From: Nereocystis luetkeana
Lineage: Eukaryota; Sar; Phaeophyceae; Laminariales; Laminariaceae
Assembly: GCA_031213475.1 (NCBI GenBank)
Contig: JARUPZ010000009.1
Span: 11,565,601-11,629,600 of the forward strand
Direction: 5' to 3'
DNA: 64,000 nucleotides
The notes beneath the pieces were generated by a model that saw nothing but the letters and a program-made list of their open reading frames with translations, was not told where the DNA came from and did not search any database. Both the position numbers and the translations under genes were made by a program. Shown here in pieces: positions 41,022 through 51,300 of this stretch. Each line of letters begins with the position of its first letter. Within the stretch, counting starts at the first letter, position 1.

Positions 41022-41620
41022 TCCGTGTCGGTGTTTTCGTGTCCTTCATTCGTTGGTGGGTGTTGGCGCAGGCAGGCGCCGTAGCGTAGGCGGTGCTGGT
41101 GATGACGCTGCGAGGGAGGGTTGGCGCTTGTGGGGGTGGTTCACTCGTCTGGGGTACTACTCGATTTGGTTATATGTGCTTCTCGAGCTCACCGTCTAGG
41201 TCAACCAAACCAGCGGTGGGGGGGGAGAAGAGAATAATAACTACATACCACACTCTACAACACAAAGATAAAATGGGTTTGTGCCGTGGGATTTGTGGTT
41301 GGACGAAACCCCCAAGCGCGTTTTTCGGTGAGTTTTGTTTTGCTTTGTTTCTGTGCTCCTTTCCTTTCTGGGTCTCGAGAATGGTTTAACATGGGCTGTC
41401 CTTAGTTTTTTGGTTTCCGTCGACCCCCGGTCAAGAGCTTGTCTTTCTCGCCTGGCTAGGCTGTCGGTAGGGACTCCTCGAATGCGGAACACGGGTTGTT
41501 TTCTGGCATTCGTGGGTGGTTGATGGAATTCTAAAAGCTGATGGGCTAGCTGCTTTGCGGCATTCGTTGGTGATTGGGAGTGTTGGGGTGCGTTAGTGTT
41601 TTTGGAGCTGAATAGCTGCC
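41022..41620 (+). repeat. 3' flank with decayed copies of the checkpoint gene's last exon
   Basis: Segments near 41085-41205 (gatgacgctgcgagggag ... gcttctcgagctcaccg) resemble exon 15 near 40835-40950, and 41455-41525 (tagggactcctcgaatgcgg ... ggcattcgtgggtgg) resembles 40990-41065 across the stop codon. A third scrap (gcattcgttggtgattggg) lies at 41560. No frame is kept. Confidence 0.6.
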
Positions 41621-41728
41621 CGCCCTTCCACCATCGCTAATGTGGGGCAGTTTATGCCCTGGAGGGATATGGTAGTCGGGACCAAATATGGTACTTAGTT
41701 TTTGGGTGCATCGTGTGTTCTGGTTACT

Positions 41729-41748
41729 CCCCCCCCCCCCCCCCCCCC
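41729..41748 (+). repeat. Poly-C tract
   Basis: Homopolymer of about 20 C. Similar poly-G/C runs: 10858-10876, 20120-20137, 46456-46487, 55796-55813, 57126-57142, 58270-58292 and 60480-60497. Their lengths are prone to sequencing error. Confidence 0.9.
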
Positions 41749-41759
41749 ACACACAAAAA

Positions 41760-42500
41760 GTAGTGTCCGATATTGCCCATAACCGAATGGCTTGCGATCG
41801 GGACTATCGTGTGGTGTCACGGTTTGTCTGACGAGGGGGGCTTTATGATCAATGGATGCCGATAACCGCATGGCCTGTGATTAATTGGTCCAGGTTGAGT
41901 TCGTTCCGCTCGTTTCCGAAAGGTCTTTGATTGGTCGGTAAGATGGGTTCAGTTAGTTCCGCCGATAACCAAATGGCTGACGAACGGTGATATGTATAGT
42001 AAGTGTCGCCGAAAACCGAACGACTGACGATCGGTACTATGTTTAGAAAGTGTCGCCGCAACGAATGGCTAGCGATCGGCAATATTGTCGGTTGGTCTCG
42101 ACGTCAATTGGTAGTCTGCTTATTAATAGTAAGTGTAGCCTACAACCGCCTGGCTTGAGATCGGTAATATCTGAATGGCTTGGGAGTGACTGGTAGCAGA
42201 CATGTGCGCGTTTAGTCCTACCGATAGCCAAATGGCTAACGATCGGTAAGATGTTTCGTAAGTATCGCCGACTACCGAATATCTTTCGGTAGGAAGTATG
42301 TTCGGTACGTATCATCGCATCGAATTGCCAGCGATTGCCAATATAGTATGTTGGCTTCGACCTCAGTCGATATTGTTAGGTTGTGTCGCCTGCAAGCGAA
42401 TGGCTTGCAATCGGCAACATGTTTAGTAAAGCGTCGCCTTCAGCCGAATGCCTTGCGATCGGTAATTTGTACGATTAGTTCCACCTACAACCGGATGTCG
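41760..42500 (+). repeat. Degenerate satellite with CCGAATGGCT..GATCGGTAATATG units
   Basis: About ten units of 60-75 bp sharing cgaatggctngcgatcgg and agtaagtgtcgcc. Strongly diverged. No coding signal. Confidence 0.85.
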
Positions 42501-43616
42501 TGGCATCGGTGATCTCGATCAACTACCACTACCGCAGAGAAACTCACGGATTGCTATACAAGCGGTGGTTTGTTTATTTGGCTCGCGATTGCCATCAGCA
42601 ACCAAATGTCTTGCAGTCGATTAGGGCAAAAAGTCGTTTGTCGCAGGGAACCGCCCTCCACCTTCGGCAGCTTGGACAACTTACATTTTTTGCAGTATTC
42701 TATTACATTACAACCTCTCTCTGAGAAAAAAAAAAACTGGGCCAGGTTGGATCTCTTCTTTGGGAATGGGTACGTTCTACACTAACTTCAGTACATTTAT
42801 CCCCGAATTTCGTACTCTGCTGTAAATCGCAGCCTACCTTTCTCGTCTTGCCCATATTGTTTTTTGGTGTCCTGAACTACAATACAACTGGCCGGTAACG
42901 TCGCCGCGTGTTGATCACGTTACTTTCTTGGTTGAGAGGGGTTTACTGTTGGTATTGAAGCCACACTGTTCGGTTGTCCTCGTGTTTTTTTCCCCCCATA
43001 TTTCGGGAACACGCTGTCAGGTGCGCATGCTTCGAAATCGGATCCGCGTCAGGTTGTACGCACTGCTAAGCAGACAACAGGGTTCCGTACACTATTAATA
43101 GTAGTTTGGTTTCTGGAAGTACACGATACCAATTTTTTGTTTAAGAAGGCATGAAGGCAACACGATTGTCGTTTTTTCTTTCGCTTGTTTGCGACAACGA
43201 AGTATATAGACGTACGTCGTGTCGGTTTTCAGATCGGGGACTGTTCTCGCGGAAGATGCGCTGAATATTTGCATTTTGAAAAATGTTTTTTCAAATTAAA
43301 TGCCCAACGATGTATTGTTGCTGTGCCGTTTATATTGACAACATTAAGATCCAATATTTTTCATTTTTTTGTCCTTCCAGATTTTCCTGATATTTTTTTC
43401 CAAATTTGTGAAATCTAACTCTCCCGTTTTTTTTGCTTTTGAAGAATTTCACAAGTTTGTGACAGAACGCCTGCCCCCCATCTTTATAACTATTTTTCAA
43501 CTATTTCCAAACTTCGGAAATTCCGGTGAAAAATCTTCCATAATAAAGATAGGCCTTATTATGTGCGGGCTGCCTTTCACACAGCGCTGCGGCGAAAAAG
43601 GTGTCGCGAAACGGCA
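42501..43616. other. Spacer, no gene recognised
   Basis: Mostly unique AT-rich sequence; 43340-43470 resembles 4370-4480 (cagattttcctgat ... gtgacagaacgcc), suggesting another low-copy dispersed repeat. Confidence 0.5.
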
Positions 43617-43853
43617 ATGGATTCCAACCCGGAAGTTGCCCCCGCGCAACAGCTACTTCACGTCCTACCGGGAACCGTTCTACGGCATTGCAAGCACACG
43701 CCGGGGTCTTTTTGTTTTTGTCTCTGGTTTCAGGCGTGGGGCGGGGCTTACCATCACGGTGGGCAGTACGATATTATTGTGTGGGAATGGAAAAGCACAA
43801 GGTTGTTTCAGACCAATAATGCCTCTCACCAAGCCGGCGTCCCCGGTGGCTTG
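43617..43853 (+). other. Unassigned protein-like ORF segment beside a SINE
   Basis: From ATG 43617 the frame reads MDSNPEVAPAQQLLHVLPGT and, after an internal ggtttcag, AWGGAYHHGGQYDIIVWEWK then STRLFQTNNASHQAG. Position 43734-43853 has acceptor- and donor-like ends (ggtttcag, gtaagt). The product is not recognised. The SINE head begins at the 3' end, so this could be an exon remnant or part of the SINE's insertion context. Confidence 0.25.
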
Positions 43854-44170
43854 GTAAGTGGCCCGCGTGCCTATCAAGACCAATCAATTTCGTGGGTTCA
43901 AGTCTCACCGAGAACACGCTCGTAGGGACTTTTTCTTGCGTAAAGAAAAATGATAAGCGCGAGAGCGTGAGTTAGCTACGTTCGATGAAAGTCGACGAGC
44001 AGCGGGAATGCGGAAACCCTATGCGCGACAAAAAATAAAGGCACGTACCGGGGGGGAGAAGGGTAGACACCTGCGACCGCGGCTTGTCCAGAAGATCGCT
44101 GAGGGTATAAAACCTCCTATATACGAGCTACCTGGTAGGCTGGAAAGTAAAAGTGATGATTTTTTTTTTA
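43844..44170 (+). mobile_element. tRNA-derived SINE, plus copy
   Basis: A-box-like GTGGCTTGGTAAGTGG at 43846-43861; T-arm GTGGG TTCAAGT CTCAC at 43892-43908 with a full 5-bp stem. The body has tagctacgttcgatgaaagt, cacgtaccgggggg and ggcttgtccagaag, then ctggaaagtaaaagtgatga and a T-run. A TACCTGGTA (44128-44136) sits in the body where the minus copy has none. Confidence 0.82.
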
Positions 44171-44252
44171 TTTTTTTATAAAACTGCCTCTCACATGTCA
44201 CCATCCCCCTTTGTTGCCGGTGTCACCCCCTTCGTTGCCGCCCCCCTTGCTA

Positions 44253-44358
44253 TTACGGGGGGCCATAGTTAATAGGACCAAATATTGTTGGTAAAAATGG
44301 TCAAATATATAGGTTTTTATGTTTGCCATAGGTCCTATTAACTATGGTCCCCCATAAT
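44253..44358. mobile_element. Family A MITE copy, near consensus
   Basis: ttacggggggccatag ... ctatggtcccccataat. It keeps ttaataggaccaaatattg and its inverted partner. Confidence 0.93.
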
Positions 44359-44420
44359 AATAGCACACCCTCTTGTTATCACGTCTCTTCCGGAGGCTGG
44401 CCGAAAACTACAGTAGTAGT

Positions 44421-44509
44421 TTAGGACCCCAGTCCCGTTTTGGGGACAAACTACTTATATTTAGAGTATATTGTCCCCACATATGGGAGTGCGGTTCTAA
44501 AAGGGTTAA
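44421..44509. mobile_element. Family B MITE copy
   Basis: agtcccgttttggggacaaa ... ttgtccccacatatggg ... ctaaaagggttaag. The right end keeps CCCTTTTAG/TTAA on the complementary strand. Confidence 0.88.
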
Positions 44510-44698
44510 GGCACCTTAGAAATCAATCAATACGACCCCTAGGGGACATTCCCTCGCTGTGGCCATCCCCCCCCCCCCCCGCTACCACACCCCCCAGCTG
44601 CGGGGCTCCCGTGCTTGTTGCTCATCTCCAGAGAAGCGTTAGATAGCACCATCCCCCACCAGCACACCCGGTGATAGTATGCTACCACCGGGGTAAGC

Positions 44699-44785
44699 TT
44701 AACCCTTTGGTATAGTACAGCAGTCCCGCTTTGGGGGCAAACCACACTTATTCCAAGTAGTTTGTCCCCGAAACGGGACTGCTAC
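44699..44785. mobile_element. Family B MITE copy with left TTAACCCTTT end
   Basis: Starts ttaaccctttggtatag and ends gaaacgggactgct. It lies 190 bp from another family B copy. Confidence 0.85.
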
Positions 44786-45362
44786 TTCGGTCTTCTTGTT
44801 CGTGCGGTTACGTACAGTGCAACAACGACCGCAACAACCAGATGTGCGATATTATCAGCAGTCTGGTCTGAGCGCGCAGGGAAACCACTTGGCCGTTCGT
44901 TGATGGACTCAGCAGCCAGGGCTGCTCTCTCGTGCAGCAGTTGCTTGTCAATGTTCGCCACATACGCTCCCTCTCCTGAAGCCGCAACTACTATTAATAC
45001 TACGTACAAGCCACAGGCACCAAGCAGGATACAAGTCGTACAGAGCGTGGTTTCGTGACCTACACACGCTTTCCGCCCTCGTCAAACGCAGACACCTTCG
45101 GACGGGCGAGCACTACGACCACGGACAACTCTTAGGCTCGTAATACTGCGGTTGTACGCGCCAGTATATAGGCAGGGTGCCCATGGCAGGCGTAAGAGGC
45201 CCAATGTCAACGGAGGGGATGGATTCGGATTTTCCCCTACACCGGAACAACCAATAATCCCTTCCATCAAGTATAGTATGTTGCTTTTCTGCTGCTGTTG
45301 CAGCAACTTGCTTGAGGACGCCTACTGCTGTGTTGCTGCCGTCCTCGAGCAGCGACTAACCG

Positions 45363-45389
45363 ATGGGAGTTCGGGGGCTGACCTCGTAT
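45363..45389 (+). CDS. Asteroid-type gene exon 1: MGVRGLTSY
   Basis: Nine codons starting at [11 protein letters not shown] is the conserved N-terminus of the XPG/Asteroid fold, where the N-terminal Gly lies at the active site. The likely donor is gtgatg directly after the Tyr codon, in phase 0, which fits exon 2. The frame stays open for 551 bases, so a later donor cannot be ruled out. Confidence 0.82.
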
Positions 45390-48300
45390 GTGATGGGATG
45401 CCAGTGGTCGTGCTCCGAGCACGTGGAGCTCAGCGCCGGGGGCGTGCCAAGCAACTCAGAGGTGTGGGCTTGCTGTACCTACAGACGGGACTGTCACAAT
45501 GTAATCATCGACAAAATAGTGCACTGGTACATTTCTTGCGGAGCTCTCGTAAGAACACACACATACACCTGCCTGGTACCTGGTATTCTGCTTCTCGGCT
45601 TGAGCCGTCATTTGATCTCGTGCTCACAGCGATGCCCCCGAGAGACCCACACCGATGGTGGCAGAGCTGGTTGCGGGCGTAACGGTTGGCCACGTCGTGC
45701 ACATGGGCATGGGACACCTGAACGTGTCAAGTCATCTTTGTTGCTACATCGACGACGACTGGTGCTACAGCCGTTCCGCAGCAGCAAGAGCAACCGCCGT
45801 AAACCTCCCCGACAAGCCTTGACTGATTTCTGTAAATGCAATGAATTCATACCTGGCAGGATATGCTGCTGCACATCGCAGGTTGTTACCACAGCAGAGC
45901 TGACATACCTCTAGGGAGAAGAACCACCCCGGACCCTGGGCTCGCTGGATGCCGATGGGCCCACCGAGCTGAGCCACACGCATATGATGCCCTGTGCCGT
46001 GTGCGTTGTAAAACCTTGATGGGCAAGGCAACACACGTGTGATGCTGTAAGGGAACATACCCGCACGGATAAGCTTGCCAGCTGCAAGCTGTTTTTTTCT
46101 CAACGTGGCAGGTGCAACCCCACCTGCAGAGCGATGTTGTCTATCGAAGTACCTCGACGACATACTTTTCAACGCCGCCATTTGCGCTGTGTGTGCCCGT
46201 CGCGGGGTGGGGGGGGGTGTACTCGATAGGAGAGATGTACTCGATCTCATGCATGGCCGTAGTCGTATGCCCATAGACCCTCGCATCCCTACAATGCAGG
46301 GACGGAGCATGTCGGGTTTTCACCGACCAGGCAGACATTGCTTGCACCAAGCGCGAAGCGCCGTGAGGTGTCTGGCGAGTCGCATGAGGGGTGAGCTGCA
46401 TCCTACTAAGAACCGCTTATGAGGCGGACTTGCGTATGGACGACAGCTTCAATGAGTCGTCGCGGGGGGGGGGGGGGGGGGGGGGTTAGCCTTGTCACAC
46501 CCGGTGATACTTCGGTACGTACCACTTTGTCCTGAGATGTACTGCCCGATGGGTGTCAAAGGGTCGTTACATTTCCGGACAGAGTGGGGTGCATTTTACA
46601 GCAGTGTGTACGAATGACGTTTCGACGCGTTTGCTGAAATCCATACCCTGGGCAATATGCGTACTCGTATCGAGGACAGCAGTATGCGGCACGTGTTGAG
46701 AATGTAGTAGTCGGGAATTTCAGGCTGAGTTTCTACAAAGTTCAAGAATTCATCCCAGCGACGTGAGCGTTGTGCTCTGCAAGGACGCTGCTCTAAATCC
46801 TGTATGGCAGCCTTTGTGAGCCTGTGTTCAAGGTTGACTGTCACGATAAGCCGCCAGCCTTGGCCAAAATACGAATAGATTCTTAACTGCTGTCGCGTAC
46901 CTGTACATGGCATTGCATTGTCTACTCTGCTTACTGCATACCAGGTACCACTCTGCCGCAAGGTGTATCAATATTAACCGTTTGTATGTGATATTAATGT
47001 ACATAAGTTGCTTGTATTTCGAGACAGATTGGAACCTAATGATAAGGTAGAGTAGTTTCGCTGTGTCGTGGTTTCGTGACCACAAAACTATATATATCTA
47101 GTATGGAAGAATCGGCAGGGACACTGGTTGTGATGGGCGTCGACGGTTACGAGAGAGAACGGTTTGATGTGAAGAGCACACACAATGGTCTATTGCTCGA
47201 CGACGAGTATCGCTTTCACAATGCCGATGCTCGCTTCCGGACGCAATAGGCTACTGCTTGCTGTTGTGAGAGGCGTCAGTCGGTAGCGGTGTTGTCGGCG
47301 ACACCAGAGCTGGAAAACTTGGCGACAATACTCTACCATGGCAACAAGATAGGAGATACTGTCAATCTAGACATTGCCCACCGAAAAATGATGGGGAAAC
47401 GTGCCCATCGATGCCCATTGCCCGCCGCATCAGATGGTGCCAGGTATCTATCGATATACATGGCCCATCACAATGGGTTAATGCTCGGTGTCCATCGATG
47501 ATCACTGCCGGCCGCAATAGACTGCGGAGGCTATGAATCAATCTGCCTTGTTGAGTTAGTCCTTTAGATACACGGTGCCTTGTATATGTTGAAAACGCAC
47601 CTCAGCCGAGTTCGACAGGGAGTACGGGCTGAAAGAATAGCGCACGGACTCTCTACAGCACCAGCTTCTGCCCTTCCTCGGCCTGCTGCTTGATGGGTTT
47701 GCCCCCCTCTTGCTCTCACCCAAAGGTCGACGCTCGGCAAACAATGGCCATTGATACCCACCATGGCACGGCACCGATATAGGATGAGGAAATACTAGTC
47801 TGCCGAGACTCGCCCCAATCGTTTGTTGTGGCGATGACTATTGATGGACGCCATTGTGTATCTATTGTTGGTGGCGATGACTATTGATAGACGATAGGTA
47901 TTGGTCCCCTGCTCAAAAGAACGGACATCGGTGGATACCTTGCACAACATATCGCGATCGGCGATGGCTTTTCGATAGACGCGCGCTCAGTCTGTGGTGG
48001 CCGACAATCGCCTTCTATGGACACAGACCCAATCTTTTGGGATGGACAATAGCTATCGATAGACAGCGTTGCTCGCCAGTCTACTGCAGTCAACCAATTG
48101 GCCATCAGTGCACACGTCTTCGCGGCTGTTGTAGCGGCAATGTTCCGCTTCCTTTCTATGGGACATCAGTGGTGCGGGCAGCACAATCTATCCCAGAGTG
48201 ACTTTATTTTTTCAGTGCCCAACGTAACATTTTATGTTGCCAACAATGCATATGGATTGACGGCGTTCCCGGCCTGTTGCGGCCGACGGCGGCCAATGAC

Positions 48301-51300
48301 GAGCGCCGTTTCGGGCCTATTGTGGCGGCAATGGCCTACGAGGGTGCAGCAGAATACTGCACTGCTCGTAAGAGAAAGATTACCACTGAGTACCAGTCAT
48401 TTCAGTTTTCAGTACCCTTGTGGCTCGCGGAGTACTCGGTCCTTTCGGTTTTTAGTACCCCAATTAACGGGGGGCACATATTAAATAGGACCTACGGTAC
48501 ACACAAAAACCTATATATTTCGCTATTTTTACCGACAAAGTTTGGTCCTATTTACTATGGTCCCCCGCAATAGTGAATCGCGAGTTCTCAGCCCTTTCAG
48601 GTCCTTGCACCCTCGGGGCATGGCCACTAGTCAGCCCTTTCAGCTCTTGGTACCCTCGGGGTCGAGTACTTCGAAACGAACCGTACCCTCGCTCGCGGTG
48701 ACTAGCACGGGTATCCTGACGACTTTTGTCATACTGTGCTCCGGACCACGTGGCGCATCACGCCGTGAAGGTTTGATTAACGGCCTCCGAATCCACGTTC
48801 ACAGGAGTACCCACTAAAACAAAAAAAAATGGAGTGTCAGACGTACCAGGTATACAACGGGTGGGCGCCCAGCTTCGAGAAACGCCAATTTGACGCCCAG
48901 GCTCAAAAAGGCTTATCTTGCGTGCCCTCGCCGGCATCATCAGCACGCGTTTCTTGAATGGTTTTCTTGTTTGTTTCCGCTCAATATTCGGCCGCTTTCA
49001 GAGCTTCTTAACGCAATACCTGGTATCTCTTAGTTCCACGCGCCCACTGTACGCGGTATGTAAAGCTGTTGGCGTATACGGTGCCAGATAGTAGTCGCCC
49101 CCTATGCTGCTCTTATATGATGCCAGGTACCGAAGACTGCTGCCCGAACAATATGTTCTGCAACATGAGCTAGATCGCACAGATTAGGGTTTTATCTTCC
49201 CTGAAATCGAGGATCTAGATCATCGAGTGAGAATCGAGGATCTAGATCATGATCTGCCCTATAAGTGTCAAACATTTTACGTATGGGCGAAACAAGCTGC
49301 TTCGAACTGTACATCAATAGCTGCCGCTAGAAAGCGGCGCAGCATGATGCTTGTAGCTGTCGTCCACTTGCGTGCGTTGGTGGGAACTTGACACCAACCA
49401 CGGCAGTGTCTATCATTATATACCGTCTGGCATCACACCAAATGAAACCTATTGATAGTTTAACTCAACGCCATACCATGCGTCTTCGTACCGTGTACCT
49501 TACAGTACCGCAAAACATACCGTACCGTGGGCTGGGTGTGTTTTGGTAGTAATACACTCCTTTGTGGGTTTACTTTACTGTCTACATTGACGGCAGTGAA
49601 CAAGGGCAGGTGCCTGAGTTTGGCCCCGCCCACGCTGCACACGCCCTCTCATGTCTCTACGAACTCTTCCTACCATGCCAGGCGGAGGGCTCGGCTCTGC
49701 CGGCGGTAGATGGCTTGGTAACCTAACCTCGCGTTGAATGTGTTGAGGTTTTTTTTCACTGCCAACAGACGGTTCTACGCAAAGGCTGTTGGCGGCTGCT
49801 TCTGAGCCTGGTCCCGCCCGTGCTCATCACCCCCCCCTCATCACCTCTCGACGATCTCTTTCTGCCATGCCAGGCAGAGGGCTCAGTGCTGCTGGCGGTA
49901 GATGGCTCGGCCCTGATCTACCACGTCATGCAGAACTCGGGGGAGCATGAGCTCCACCTCGACTTGGGGTGAGGAGCGTTCACCGCACGATCCCGCCGGC
50001 GTTAACCCCTCTCGGTGTTGAAACTCTCGATGTGACGCGTGCTACGATAATGGTAGCACTGTTTGGGTGAATTATGGCACTGGGACCGAGGGGGCTCATT
50101 GACCGAGGAATGCACCTAGGCCCATGAAGTTGCTGTTGGGGTGGGTCAAGCGTACAGTTGTGGTCAAAATCAAGGAATCGGAGGGCTTACTTAGTATACA
50201 GCCCCTCAAGGGAGTCGCCTCAGAAGGCATACACCTAGGCCCGCGAGGTTGCTGTTCGGCTTACGCGTACAGTTGTTATCAAAAACAAGGTTTCGGGTGG
50301 CTCACGGATGACACACCGCTAGTATACAGCCCGTCAAGTGAGAAGCCTCAGAAGGCAAAAGTAGGCGCTACCGCTTCCTCAACGTGCATCCCGCCTTTGC
50401 TTCCCCTGCCCTTGCCGTTATCAACCGTCTAATAGCGTGAGCACCCAGCAGTAAGGGTAGGGCCCTGTTGGGCAGTTGCGGTGCGACTCCTTGCGGTTCA
50501 ACCGGTAGACCAATCAATGCATATCATCCGCCGATCACGCGGTGGCCGTTATCCTGTCACCGTCTTTTTTTTGTGGTCGATTTCGTTTCCCCTCCTGAAG
50601 CCCCCGAGGGGGGTTAGTAGCCCTCGCACTTCACACGTCTCACACATCACTGTTCACAGATCGCTCACAGATCAACGACAGATCACCGATCCCCACTTCA
50701 TGATCTAGCTCATGCCTCAGGGGAAATCTGCTGTATTTCCTGACCTGTGCTACTCGTATCTAGCTCCTGTTTTAGGGTAGGTCTAGCCGTGATGTGTATG
50801 ATCTATGATGGCTCATATTTCAAGGGTTGGCAGATATATTCCGACCTGGCAGACGTCTGCTTGCACCGAGCACGAAGCGGAGCGTGAGGTGTTGGGCTAG
50901 TTCGCATTATAGGTTTAGCTGCGTCCAACTAAGAACCGCTTGTGTGGGGGAGTTTCGTTCGTATGGATGACCGCGTCAATTAATTGATTTATTTTCTGGT
51001 GTGGCCACTGCCTCGTGGGTGCCTCGCCATACACACACTACGTGATACGATCACCCCCCTGGCGCGGAGCTATGGCCCTCCCCGCAAAAAAAATGATCTA
51101 ACTCGACCGCCAGCCGTGGTGGCCTCCAAAAAATAACAGAAAACGTTACCCTCCATCTTACTATGAACGGTTTTGGGGCGGGCTTGCATATAGATGACAG
51201 CCTCAATGAGTCCGTTTATTTTCCGGTGCGGCCACTTCCAGTAGAAAAGGGGGGGGGGGGGGGAGGGGGTGATGCCATGATTTTCACTACCGCGTTCAGG

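Larger units (their letters stand above)
45390..49768 (+). other. Intron 1 of the Asteroid-type gene (4.4 kb)
   Basis: Contains a family U repeat (46195-46470), a poly-G run, family A (48463-48570), TACCWGGTA at 45577, 46939, 48844 and 49017, and the decayed copy of exon 2. No other gene is recognised; the open frames at 45765-46310 (minus) derive from family U. Confidence 0.65.

Noticed and set aside
43892-43908. Complete tRNA gene
   Set aside because: The T-arm is sound but no full acceptor and anticodon arms could be drawn, and a homologous copy at 39.1-39.4 kb shares a long non-tRNA body; called a SINE head.
45765-46310. 181-codon minus frame ([11 protein letters not shown]...)
   Set aside because: It runs through family U repeat sequence and the same peptide recurs at 51.5-51.7 kb in the other orientation.
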